64,000 nt of DNA from Tubulanus polymorphus. Taxonomy: Eukaryota; Nemertea; Palaeonemertea; Tubulaniformes; Tubulanidae. Below, one piece after another: positions 1 to 11,056 of this stretch; position 1 is the stretch's first letter, and each line of letters begins with the position of its first letter. The DNA is taken from contig NC_134035.1 in the NCBI RefSeq assembly GCF_964204645.1, forward strand, positions 8,370,501-8,434,500, given 5' to 3'. Under the pieces are notes generated by a model. The model made no database searches. It was not told where the DNA came from and worked only from the letters and a program-made list of their open reading frames with translations. A program made the position numbers and the translations under genes.

Positions 1-3000
1 AATGAATTAAATTACAATAGGAAATACAACGTGATTAAGTACACAATATTGTAACAAAAGGCGTTGGACGACTGGTGAAGTAAAAAAAGAAACTTATTAC
101 CTATAAGGTCCAGTCGCCCACACACTCGCAATCATATAGATTTATACATGAGTTACATGACAAAAACATTAAAACTCTGATAAATAATTCCACGGCCCGG
201 TTTTGTAGAATGCTGTCAACACTTTAACTCAGAGGTTAACAAAACTGAAAATGAATTGAGTTAGCCCCGGGTTAAACTTAATACCAGTCTATAAAACCGG
301 GCTCAGGATATTCTGTACATTGAATCAATCAGAAATACATGATTTGATTTAAGCGCATTGATAAATGAGATTATATTTTACAGGTGTTTCCAAAATACGT
401 GAGAGAATGATATAATTTTACATGTGTTTTTTGTTGGTTTCTTTCCGATTTCCAGGGTTTTTGGCCTTGATACATTATCGTAAATTGTCTATAATCATTC
501 TTTGTGAAAGTACTTCCTTGCATCAACGTGTATTGTGTGGCTGCGTTTAACTTTGTATCTAGAATCGCTCATCAGATACAGGTATGGATAACTGAGTCAC
601 TTCGGCTGCTGTTAAACTAATCTCCTAATTAAACATCACCGTTACCGCTATCAGATAAAACGGCAGGTATCTGCGTTGATTATTGAAGCTAGGACAGATT
701 TCGTGTAATGCGCCGAGCGCGGAACAACGTAAATCTCACGAGTCATATCAGCAAACTGATACCGATGAGGATGCAACTTTTATCATCAGACCACATTTAT
801 TTTCGCCTGATACATCATATTACACGCTTGATTAAAGACAAACTTTGTTCGAGTAGTCCGTATTGTAAATAGATATATCTTCTCTTTTCTACGAATTGGT
901 TTAGCTTGAACTTGAACTTGTGGGACTCCGCTTGCCTCGGATCTCGCGGGACCAATAAGTTATTTCCGAGTTAAGCGAATTACGGAGCAGGCGGAGCATG
1001 GATCGACCGCCATCACGACGAATTGCGTGTAAGATAATTTGTTATGTCCGGGCTACACGATAATCCGAAAACCCCCGTTTCGATCCCGGCAGGTGGGCTT
1101 GTAGGGGACACCAACTCAAAACAAAGATCAGACGAAATCTACTAATGAAATAGATAACTGGATCAATCCCTATTTCAAGAAAAAAATCCGAAGAAATAAA
1201 TCAATTAATATTTCATTTACGAAATAATTTAAGAAGTATAGCATCAGGAAATACAGAATATTGTAAAAATAGTACGCCGGACGACTGGTGAATTTAAAAA
1301 GATCACTTATATATGACCTTATAGGCAATCGACTCGGTAATCTGAGTAAACGGAGTTTGCGTGTAATGTTAAGTCGTTCCATGAAAACGGGCCCGCAGAT
1401 CGACACGGATCGCGAGCTATAGCGAACCTGGGACGGTTCTGGTCGAGCTTATCTGCCACTAACTCGTAGCTTTAATGCTTGAACCGTTTCGATAATCGAC
1501 GTAATACCGGCTCAAAAGTCAAGCTTTTCCCACACATACTCCGGTAGTCGGTTCAAACATTCGTGTACATTAGACGTGTGTTTTACGGGTAAACGTTTCG
1601 CGTTGAAGTGTCTTACCGCGCCGGAACCAAGTCAGAAAGAACGCGCGCAAACATTAAACACGCCACTCCGCCGTATTTACCCTCGAATCAACGTTTTAGC
1701 TGAAAAATCGACTGAAAACGTCTTTAGTATCTCAACGCTGATGGCGGTCGCAAATTTCCTACTTAAAACCTTAAAACTCTTCGTCGTGTGACAAGTTTTT
1801 AGAAGATGTAGATCTAATCGATATTCAGTGTTCGAGTAGGCTGGTTGGATTTGTTTTCGATGCTTCTACATTTCAAAAAATAACCAAGGAACTTATCGAA
1901 CGGAATCGAATCCTCGTTGATAGGTTTACATTCGTTTACGATGTTTTTTTCATTTCGAAAAATAACGAAGCAACTTATTTAACGGAATCGAAAACTCAAT
2001 ATATGGAATCCTTTCGCAAATCCTCGTTAGACCGTCCCTTAAAACCCCGATGTCAGCGCTGTGTGACCTGTTCCGGGCTTAATCTATTTGCCGTTTCTCT
2101 AAGATTCCTGGAATAGAACTGCCTTGGGAGACCGTAGATATCACTTGGAGTGAAATTTGCAAAATACATATCAAAAAGAGACAACACGCTTTCTGCCGAT
2201 CGCAAATCTTGGATTTGTCCTCATCGACGCCTCATTGTTACTCTATATGCAAAAAGATTATGTACACCAATCATGAGGTCGCGTCATAGATCACATCTTG
2301 TCTACCCAGTACTGCCAGACGATGTTTTTAGTTAAGTTAGTCATGTTAGTATGATGAGATAACCTCGTCTGGCAAAAAGCGGTACACCCGCTATGACGAG
2401 TAATCTAGAATGTACAAATGAATGGAGGCCATAGTTTTGCCGAATATCATACATGATAAATATCATGATATTTTCATAATATATCCAATCAAAACATACA
2501 TCTTATGTTGAAAAAACTGTCGATTGATCCGAATGTAAGGCATAGCGTACATTTTGGATTCGTAAAATTTGTTAAAATTAAGATTTGTAAGATTTGTAAA
2601 ATTAAGCACTGACTACGATCGAAACGCTCTTTACAGTTCAAACGAGTTCCCCCGAGAAGCCAATTTAGACTTCTACTTCGAAATAGACTCACGCAGAGTT
2701 TTATTCAAAGCTTAATCCGACAAAAAAAGATTTCTCCGACGAAGAGATGTAAATATTTAGGTTATCAATCGGAGGTGAAACCGCGGGCGTGCTCGGCATG
2801 TGTCGGAACCGTGGAACAATATAATTCCGATATAAATTCTCTATTCGCTTTCTCTGAACCGTTTTGTTATGCGCGCATGTGTTGTGTGTTTTTTCGTTAT
2901 AATCTTAAGTAGTTTACACCTGTTCGGCAGAATAGTCGGCAAACAACGGGCGCTAATTCAACTTGTAAAGATAAGGTGATAATTTCATCAAGAACCCGTG

Positions 3001-4081
3001 TGGCATCTGTTTCGATGCCGATTGTTGAACCATTCAAAAAACGATGAATAAATACCCGCGCCTTTAGACTTGTTTTCTGTTCGTATCTCAATCTTCGTCC
3101 CGGTAGACCTGGAAGCGTTTAACGCGAAAACGTGTGTGTGTGTGTTTAACCCCAGCGTCTTCTTTCCCATTCGAATTTTGCGCTTGAAAACGATTCAGAT
3201 CCAGTCGCAGCTCAAGCCCAGATCGCACATGACGCAAGGAAACACGGAAAAACACAGATTAAACAAACATGTTTGTCTCGGGAAACGTGTTTCTATCTGC
3301 TGTATCCGTGTTTCCCCACGTCGAATTTTAGTGAACAAGAAACACGACAAAATAATGTCCGCTTGACAGAAAATCATTCAATTTCATGGGCATTTATCAA
3401 AGACGATGTCCATCAATGTAATCCAATCAAGCATCAAACTTCAAACTAAGAGTACTGTAAATCGCGACTTTGTCAGATCGTTTCGAAGGGAAAAGGGTTA
3501 GGGTTAAGGTTATAGCTCATTCTATCTAAAATCCTCGGAAGCATCGTTATTTTTCAAGCAAGTCAAGTTTAAACTACTGAAAGTCGCGACTTAGTCAGTT
3601 CATGGTAATATCCAATATAGGGGGCACCGAGCTTATCAAAATGACGGCATTCGGAGCTACCCGTTCTCCTTTTTCAGACTGAGTTCGTGTATGGCACATA
3701 TGGAAGAATGAAGCAACGGGGTCGAAATGCTTTTAGCAAGATGATCGCATGAAGCCGGATGTGATAATATTTCCCGAATCTCGAAAACAAAACTGTAGCA
3801 TGGTTAAATTGTAGAATTCAAGTTACAGTTTTCATTTTTATAAAACCGACCGATTTGATTTCGAATTGCTCGTGAATATTAATTTTTCAGATCAAAACCT
3901 TGTGTTTAATAATTGTCGATATTTCAAACTAATCACTTAAATTGATGTTTGCATAGAAAGCTATGTGCGGTGATTCATCTTAATACTCGAAAAAGTAGAG
4001 TCTAACGTTTTACCTTGATTGTTCGATAATTGTTATTTCATTAGAAATAAAAAAACATATTAAAAAAACATTTCCACTTAC
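1..4081. other. Gene-poor 5' flank with dispersed repeats
   Basis: I see no convincing gene here. A block of about 100 bases at 20-120 recurs, diverged, at 1230-1340 (shared core GACGACTGGTGAA). Positions 1065-1130 hold a minus-strand copy of the repeat that also occurs near 7.2, 7.5, 22.6 and 23.3 kb. Positions 1850-2030 hold two diverged tandem copies of a unit of about 95 bases. Positions 3215-3335 hold a GGAAACACGG palindromic repeat. Two or three telomere-like TTAGGG units near 3496 are too few to mean anything. Open frames here are short and mostly lack ATG starts. Confidence 0.5.
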
Positions 4082-4216
4082 CGGGATGTGATTGACGCCT
4101 ATAGTCGAAATGTAACCATCGCACGTTTCGATGACGTAGTTGGCGATCAAGAGCCACGCGCAGACGAACGGTGACGTCATCGATTTATTCCTAGCGAGTT
4201 TTGCGATGAGCTGCAT
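4082..4216 (-). CDS. First coding exon of an unidentified secreted or membrane protein (partial)
   Basis: The minus strand reads ATG, 45 codons, then a strong splice donor (CCCG/GTAAGTGG, intron starting at 4081), ending in phase 0. The first Met opens MQLIAKLARNKS; a second Met at codon 13 begins a better signal peptide (MTSPFVCAWLLIANYVI), so translation may start at either. After the hydrophobic stretch comes ETCDGYISTIGVNHIP, the likely start of the mature protein. Codon third positions are richer in G and C than the surroundings, as in the recognised genes of this window. Later exons would lie at lower coordinates, but I could not identify them. The family is unknown. Start codon, signal peptide and donor are seen directly; that it is a gene is inferred. 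Confidence 0.4.
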
Positions 4217-7200
4217 GTCTGACGCGACGTGATCGTTGTGTTAACGCGAGATCTGACTTCGAATTAGAAGAATTAAAACTCACAGTTTTACAGCCATCTG
4301 CTATTCTGACTAATTTGAAAACGGATCTTCGAACATATGGACAATTTCATGATTATATCATCGCTTTCTTCGCCGCTCCGTTTAAACGTCTGTATATCAG
4401 AATTAGATTCTCCTATTTATCTAAAAAAACACAACAGCGTTACAATGTAAAAGCTATTAGCCGATAAATAACCATTGCGGGTCATTATGATATCCACTTA
4501 TTAATTGATTATCCTCTATTGTTGATTCACTTTAAGCTGCTATATTCAAAACCACAATTGTGAGATAGATTTAACGCTGAGTTGGAATTAGTTCATTTTC
4601 GATGTTTTAACTTCAGAGTCAAATCTTAACTCACAACTGTGGAACTGGATCCTGGTGTATTTTCAAATCTCTGTATCTATTTATCGCAGTTAATTTTGAA
4701 CAGTTCTCGATCAGCCTACTACTACGTCTCATGTATTCAACATTCCTTTTCAGGGTTTCAGTTTATACGAGCCTTGCTTTTTTGAAAACCCAGTTTTATA
4801 TTACAACATAGTGTATTACTAGCAGTTATTTCTGAAATGAATAAAATACCGAATCGGATGATTTGCGCGGATGACCGATTTCAAATCTCGATTCTCAAGA
4901 TTGGTCAACATAGCCTTGTTTACTATCCATCTCGCCGTATTTTCTCGGTATATCTCATATTTTTCTATACGCCTTTCCCCGATTTGGCATCGCATCTCGT
5001 AAACGCCCGCGTGTTTTCTTTTCTGTATGTAAACAAGACAAATATATCGAGTTGTCTTCACGAAACCGGGTAAAGTCGGGATTACTTGAGTTTCCAGCGG
5101 AATTATCTCTAAATCGCGGATTATTTGTTCTAGCTCGCTTCTCTACGGCTGCCAGTGTAACCTCTATAGGCTATGTTATATCGCGGAAGTTATCGCCTCG
5201 CCGCGGGCTACTCAAACATACGAAATCGGAGATATTTCCCCCACTTTTTTGTTGCTTAAGTTAACGAAGGAAAATATGGATGAAAATTCGCTTGGTTTTC
5301 AAATCAATGTAAAATCCAATTCACAAGAAGTAAACGGGCGAATAAAGCCGTGTAGGTTCGTTTTCGTACGGTTTTGATTTTGGGGTGCGTTTACAATACA
5401 AGGGGTCATTGATTCGATTTGAAATTTCGTTCGACGAAATACGTGTCGGATTCACATTTTAGAACCTAAATTATAGGACGTCCATGAAATCGATTTCAAT
5501 TCGAAAAAACCTCGCGATCTTATTTTTTTATTGGAATAACTCGATGTTATTTCCCAAAATACGTATGGCGTCGAAATGAAAATACACTGGAATGAAATCA
5601 TGAATTGTATGATAAATTAAAAGACAAAGCAGGCAGAGTTTATCAATTGAATTATGTAACATTAGAGAACGAACAATTATTCTGAAAGATGCTGTAAGTA
5701 GTATTTTCCCTAGAAGGCGTACTGGTAAGTACCTACGTATTAGTCATGGCATGGTCCACGACTCGAGCCCTGCCTTGGTTGGTCACATAACTATTCTAAA
5801 AGATTAGCACCATTTGTAATAACGAACTTATTTATTGCCTATTTCTACATCTATACATATGACTATTACATTTGTATAAAACTATATAAGACTAAGGGCT
5901 TCAGTTCCTTAGTTTTACCTACAGCCTGTTGACTAACCAATTGATCCCTCGTAGCAATATCACGAATTATAATTAGAAGTATCGAGATGTTGTATGTATT
6001 GCATTATCGTTAACGAAAAATAGATATTATTTTTATCATTATTACTTCTCTGAAAGTGTTTGCAGTGAAAATATTAGTTAAAAAGAAAACTATTTTGAAG
6101 GTTTAATGACGCATTGGCGAAAAATAACTGATTCTACCAGAAATTGTCGATCTAGCTGCGATGTATTGATAAAGTCGTGCGCATTCTCTCAAAAAGATAT
6201 TTAATTCATCAAATAGAAAATAAGAGAAATGAAATATGTTTAATAAGCAAATGAACGCCAAAATTCACAAATATAATTATTATTTTGAAACGCAAAAATT
6301 GATGACGTAGTGCGCATCGACTCACACAGAACCTCTGATAGATGATGTATACTAGGTTTCAATGTACATAAACGTTATTGTCCACGAATAATAAAAACCC
6401 ACAGTAGATTTGTAGAAACAGTTTATTTCCTAACGGTTTCGAGGTTAAAACTTAACCTCATCTTCTGAGGAACAAAAAATACAATAACTACAATCAAAAT
6501 GTCACTACAGTCAAACGTTATTGTAACGGTTTTTACGGCGTCAAAAAAAAAACTCCAAAATATACGTACCATTCAACTGTCGATCTATCCTCGATAGCGA
6601 TCAATAACAAGATCATCGCTTATTCAAAATATCGCGGCGCGCATAACGTTATTCTTCCTTCTGTAATCCACGACGTCTTATCAAACACAAACCACCACCT
6701 GGCAGATGAGAGAACTGCGCGTTCGCACGCGGCGTTTCCTTGTTTATCAACGTTATTAACGACTCCGAACTTTCCGAGAGCGAACGAACGAACGAACGAG
6801 CGAGCGTGTACCGTGCCCCGTCAGAACATCCCTTCACCTCACAAACAGTTCTGCAAAATTAACTTTCCGATTTACGGCTGCAAACCGCGCTCTATTGTGC
6901 TGCTATATTGTTATTAAAAGCCTCGGTTGCAAGGATCGCCCCGTACCTAGCGGTTTGTATGTGTGTTACCTTCAATGCGTAAATGTGTGTATATACAGGA
7001 GTCGAGAGGTTATCTCTCGTTTTCAGGTCGCGTTTCGTTATGACGTAAACGATGAAAATCGAAATACGCATGAAATGAAGATATTTCATTTTTGAATAAT
7101 GTCGACATCTGGCATTTCTGTTCGGCTCTCGATAATGACGAAATCTTGATTTTTTTCCTAGCATATGCTATCATTACGAACAGTAATTTTTTAAATCTAA

Positions 7201-8155
7201 AATAGGGAATTTTTTCCCTCTTATTTTGTGATTGATTGATTAGATAAATTTGAGTTTTGTATCGCTTACAAATCCGCCACACCTGCCGGGAACGAAACGG
7301 GGGGTTGATTTTGAAATTAGAAATCAGTACAGATATAGTTCGATTTTCGGTCGAATTAACATAGGCCTAATCATATACAGTTTTTGCACAGAATTTGTTT
7401 TCACTTCAAAAAGGAACTGAACCTGTTATTTATCTAATCGGTAGATTTTGTTTGATTTGTTTTGATTTGGTGTCCCTTACAAACCCAACCACACCTGCCG
7501 GGAGCGAAACAGGGGATTTGATTTTGAAATCAGAAATCCGAGTACAGATATAGATATAGTGTGATCGGCGGTCGAATTTACAGAATATTTTGTTCAAATC
7601 GAAGTACATAATTGGGAAATTCGGGTCCGGTTCATTCAAAACAATCTTCCAAACCGTCTGAACCGGCAAGTGACTGGTTGGGTTAATTGTTCTTGGCTCT
7701 CTAATTACATCAAAATCATGGAAATGACTACTAAATACAAGGTTAAAAATGAAAATTTCTAGCCTATGATCCCGAAGCCATTTGATGATTTATAAATTTT
7801 AGATAGGGCAAGGCAGATTCCGACGTCCGTTTAATTACGTGCATATCACTTCTGAAATGCATGTTTACTAAATCCAATGAAATTCTAAGTTAACCACAGA
7901 GCGTTCATCGGTCGAACTTGTCAATTAAAGGATACGAACGTGTTGTGTTGAATCGGGGCTCTATATCTCATTTGAAAATGAACATTTATCAAATGAAATA
8001 TTCATCCGATTCCCGGGGTACCCCAACGGCCACAAAGGCGGGCCATGTTTGATTATAGTCAACCGTACATGTTTGCGCGATCGAATTACGTTTAACGCCG
8101 TCCGAAGCTTAACCGAATCGAATATTCATACATCCGACGTGGTGTTTGGACACGT
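4217..8155. other. Intergenic region with dispersed repeats
   Basis: I see no gene here. The region holds an AGTTCCAC-type inverted repeat relic (4565-4660), a minus-strand CTGANGA/GAAA core (6434-6470), a short run of GAACGAAC units near 6780, and two neighbouring copies of a repeat of about 250 bases (7220-7400 and 7430-7690). The longer open frames are unsupported by motifs or splice sites. Confidence 0.5.
7220..7690 (-). repeat. Two copies of a dispersed repeat with a box-B-like core
   Basis: Positions 7220-7400 and 7430-7690 share a core reading CACACCTGCCGGGAGCGAAA on the plus strand. Further copies lie at 23290-23535 (nearly full length), 22605-22665 (short) and 1065-1130 (opposite strand). 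On the minus strand the core reads GTTTCGCTCCCGG, close to a tRNA box B, and an AAATC/AAACA-rich tail follows. A degenerate tRNA-derived SINE is a reasonable guess, but I could not find a clear box A. Confidence 0.55.
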
Positions 8156-8162
8156 TTCTAAA

Positions 8163-8200
8163 CTATAAAAGGTTTCGCCGACTGAGTAGTTGAAGTCGCG
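8163..8200 (+). promoter_or_regulatory. TATA-box promoter of the cysteine-rich secreted gene
   Basis: A canonical TATAAAAG occurs at 8165-8172, with GC-richer sequence 30 bases downstream. The next coding start on this strand is the signal-peptide ATG at 8691. The region before that ATG would contain a non-coding first exon and an intron ending near 8685 (polypyrimidine-CAG just before CGGCGATG). The assignment is inferred from position. Confidence 0.4.
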
Positions 8201-8244
8201 GTCTTAGGGAACGTTGCTCGTCTACGACAAACCATTGACGTAGA

Positions 8245-8585
8245 TGTTTCGAATTACGAAAAGAATTTCATTTCACGTTATCTACGGCGCTGTTGTTGTT
8301 AGTGATTCTATAGATTAGCAGGAATACTTTGATTTACATCTAAGTAATTGCGAAAATCTTATGAATTCCGTAAAAAATTTCATTTCAATTTATTAACGGC
8401 GCTGCTGTTGTTAATGATTCTAAATTAATAGGAATGTTTTAAGGACAAACTAGCGTACATGCTCCGCATTTACAGTTTCAGTCATTACGTACATATTTCG
8501 AATTCCGATTTTCGGATTTAATTTCAATTTATCAACGGCGCTGTTGTTATCAGTGATTCTTCTGCTTATTAGGAACATTTTGAAA
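8245..8585 (+). repeat. Three degenerate tandem units of about 120 bases
   Basis: Three units each carry an ACGGCGCTGTTGTTGTTA-like core (near 8283, 8396 and 8536), preceded by TTTCATTTCA/ATTTCAATTT and followed by AGTGATTCT and AGGAA. Spacing between cores is about 113 and 140 bases. They lie between the TATA box and the coding start of the cysteine-rich gene, so they may be 5' UTR or intronic regulatory repeats. Confidence 0.65.
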
Positions 8586-8690
8586 TTAAAGTGTGGTTAA
8601 TGAGCGAGTGTTATTGCATCATTTCATTCTTTGTTAAATAGAAATAATCTAAATTTCTGTACATGAATTATTTCTCCCGGTTCAGCGGCG

Positions 8691-8871
8691 ATGATTCGGA
8701 TTCCGATATTACGCGTTATATTTCTCTCTACTGCTGTATTTCTGCCACGTTGTTGGATGCTAAAAGCTGGATTCACAAACGGATGGATTTTCACTGCAAA
8801 TGATGTCTTTTCTGATTCCGGTGGAGGTGGTTTAACCACCGATCTAACAAGCCGTCTCCTACGAGCAAAAG
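8691..8871 (+). CDS. Secreted cysteine-rich protein, exon 1 (signal peptide)
   Basis: ATG at 8691 starts a classic signal peptide (MIRIPILRVIFLSTAVFLP) followed by a polar Gly/Ser/Thr-rich stretch. An acceptor-like CCCGGTTCAG just before CGGCGATG suggests the 5' UTR is spliced. The exon ends at a strong donor (AAAAG/GTAAGA) in phase 1, after 60 codons. The next exon has a matching acceptor and phase. No family was recognised. The protein should enter the secretory pathway. The three tandem units and a TATA box lie just upstream. An alternative is a type II membrane protein, but the hydrophobic stretch is short and N-terminal, which favours secretion. Confidence 0.55.
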
Positions 8872-8954
8872 GTAAGAGATGAACGCTAACAACTCCTCAA
8901 AATCTTTTTCACTGTAGTAGAGATTCATTTGCCTGGACCTCGTTCCCCTCCAGA

Positions 8955-9180
8955 ACGTCATATTAGCCTTCATTTCATCGTTTCACTAAGTGTTCATCGT
9001 TTCACCTTATCATCGTTTAACCTTTTCATTGTTTCACCTTTCCATCGTTTCATCTTTTTATCATTAGTTCACTATCTTTTCATTGTTTCACTATCTTTTC
9101 ATCATCTTTTCACTATCTTTTCATCATCTTTTCACTATCTTTTCACTATCTTTTCATCATCTTTCCACTATCTTTCAAAG
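8955..9180 (+). repeat. TTTCATCATC-type simple tandem repeat in intron 1
   Basis: A TTTCA-based low-complexity tract (units such as TTTTCACTATC and TTTTCATCATC) fills much of the first intron of the cysteine-rich gene. The open frames running through it are an artefact of the repeat. Confidence 0.9.
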
Positions 9181-9460
9181 TAATGCTATTAATAGTATAT
9201 ATATTATAGTAATGCTTTTGGTGGTTATCGCCCGCCATATTGGTGGCCTAACGACGGCCAGTATCTGGCGCTACACGAAAACACGGAATCAAACAGGTTT
9301 GATGATTGAAACATTGATACGTGTTTCTCACAAACGCTCGGGAACACGCTTCCGTCTCCTGTTATTGATTCATTTTTTTCTGCGTTGCTGTCTTTCCCGT
9401 TGCCCATGCGTCGCGTAACATGAACAGGTCTCTAAAATGCCCTATTTCAATGCATTCTAG

Positions 9461-9654
9461 GTCTAGGTGACGTCACTCGGTATATCGGCAACGAATCGGG
9501 ATTAGAGTTCGGTGACGAATCCATCAGCAGTTGTCCAGGAAATCTGACCCCCGTGAGTTGTAAGTGCGTGCCATTTTTGCGCTGTCTCGGAGTCAGGTTC
9601 CGATTTGGAAAATGCGTAGCCTTTCACCCGGGAAACGTGCCCATGTCAATATCG
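9461..9654 (+). CDS. Secreted cysteine-rich protein, exon 2
   Basis: The exon follows TTGCATTCTAG-like acceptor sequence (a second AG six bases on would not change the frame) and ends at TCG/GTGAGT. It takes phase 1 from exon 1 and leaves phase 0, so exons 1 and 2 together give 125 codons. It encodes a cysteine cluster: SSCPGNLTPVSCKCV, then RCLGVRFRFGKCVAF. One N-glycosylation site lies near its start (NES) and one in the cluster (NLT). Five cysteines within 30 residues suggest a disulphide-rich extracellular module. It matches no domain I can name. The coding frame is clear because donor, acceptor and phase all agree with exon 1. Confidence 0.55.
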
Positions 9655-10153
9655 GTGAGTTCGATTATCTGTCGCCAGCTTAAGTTCTTTAAAGAATGCA
9701 TGAGATATGACTAAAATTATGACTACTTTTCCGGCTTCAATTGGACATCAAAAGCGTTGCCATTTAGCATATCTAGCGGGACCAGTGGTTTTAATAAAAA
9801 ATTTTCATAAAAGTCGTAATAATGAAAATAATGATAATATAGTATCAATAATAATAAACACTTGTAAAGCACCTATTTCTCTGTGCGCTAAGTTCACCGA
9901 CGCTGTGAATGGTCAAGTAAGTTAGTGATAAGCCTGCAGGTAAAGTTAATGCTTTAATAATCGCTTGAAACTGTCTAGATCCGAGGCACAGCAAAGATTG
10001 AGGTGATAATGATATTCATCATCAATTAAAAGAGAATAGAAAATTACAAGAAGAACGCATGGTACACGATACAATTGGTATTGATAATAAGGGCCTGAAC
10101 AGAGCCATAAAGTCTGTAAATCACTAGGACGTTCATGCCCCTTGACCATCGAG

Positions 10154-10344
10154 ACTCGTGTAAAAAGGGACTCAGTTTTCAGAAAAATTGAATCGAAAAT
10201 TTTTCCTTCTAATCTTAAGAGCGTTGTCGAATGTGCCTATTCAGAAAATGCGATTACTACCCGACAAATCGGCGATTACGAAATAGCTACGCGATTACAG
10301 TGTGAAAACGATGAAATAATTATTTCATGCAATGTATATTCACC
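10154..10344 (+). CDS. Secreted cysteine-rich protein, exon 3 (start uncertain)
   Basis: The open frame runs through KIESKIFPSNLKSVVECAYS and CENDEIIISC, ending at a strong donor (CACC/GTAAGT) in phase 2. The 3' end joins exon 4 in frame. The 5' end is less sure. An acceptor at 10153 (CCATCGAG/ACT) keeps phase 0 from exon 2. The better-looking acceptor at 10182 (GTTTTCAG/A) would need phase 2, and so would require another exon between 9655 and 10183. Three cysteines continue the cysteine-rich pattern. The Cys-x8-Cys spacing loosely recalls galactose-binding lectin modules, but key motifs are missing, so I do not assign a family. Confidence 0.45.
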
Positions 10345-10399
10345 GTAAGTGTGTTTCAAAGTTTTGTTTTGAAATCGATTTGTAAATTAAACTCATTGT

Positions 10400-10850
10400 T
10401 AGGACGCAGAGCGTTTCATCCCTTCCCCGGCTGGGATTCGAACCCTACCACACTCGACTGGGTGCGCCATCAGGTTCGAATCCCCGTCGAGGGAGGAACG
10501 TGTAACAAGTGCAATACAAGGCATCCTCTAGAGTGTTAAGATCAAACAGTCAATCACTTCTAGTCATCCCTCGTGTCAATCTAGTCTCTGCGGGTCACAG
10601 GGCCTTCTCTTACTGCGCCCCACTACTTTGGAACTCCTTACCAGATGCAATTAAATCTAGTCCTTCTACTGATGTTTTTAAATCGCAACTTAAAACCCAT
10701 TTGTTCACTAAAGCTTTTAACTAATGATGTAAATTGTTTTTTCTATCTTTATGTTTAAATTGTGTCTTTATATTGTAAAGCCAATGAGCATATTATATAT
10801 GGATTTTAGGCTCAATAAACTATTATTATTATTATTATTATTATGTTGAG
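10400..10850 (+). mobile_element. LINE 3' end (non-LTR retrotransposon fragment) with TTA tail
   Basis: Positions 10509-10724 encode the C-terminal tail of a LINE reverse transcriptase (GHRAFSYCAPLLWNSLPDAI, then FKSQLKTHLF), the pattern typical of CR1/L2-like elements. An AT-rich 3' UTR with AATAAA (10814-10819) ends in an ATT microsatellite at about 10822-10843. The 5' part (10425-10500) has two box-B-like motifs in opposite orientations (GGATTCGAACCC and GGTTCGAATCCCC), perhaps a truncated tRNA-like piece. The fragment lies in intron 3 of the cysteine-rich gene, in the same orientation. Confidence 0.75.
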
Positions 10851-10949
10851 GAAAGTTTTGATAGTCCATTCGGCAAATCATCGAATTACGCAGATAGGCT
10901 AGACTCGTCAAGTTGAAATTAATTCATTTGAATAGAAAATCTCTTACAG

Positions 10950-11056
10950 CCTAGCAGTTAACCAAGACTCCGTAAATATGGTTATTAGAAATAACGAATG
11001 TAGCGTCACTGACTGCGACGTGTGTTATTTACAAGTACGATGTCTTAAAAATCCAG
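10950..11056 (+). CDS. Secreted cysteine-rich protein, exon 4
   Basis: A good acceptor (AAATCTCTTACAG) opens an exon that takes phase 2 from exon 3 (codon CC/C, Pro) and ends at CCAG/GTAAGT in phase 1. It encodes NNECSVTDCDVCYLQVRCL: four cysteines with C-x4-C-x2-C-x5-C spacing. Frame continuity with exon 3 and a strong splice site at each end support a real internal exon. The gene must continue, but I found no matching phase-1 exon before 12.9 kb. An ORF at 11612-11965 has several cysteines but lacks a good in-phase acceptor. Confidence 0.5.

Noticed and set aside
3490-3515. Interstitial telomere
   Set aside because: Only about two TTAGGG-like units.
8929-9418. Phe/Ser/His-rich plus-strand frames
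   Set aside because: They are translations of the TTTTCATCATC simple repeat inside an intron.
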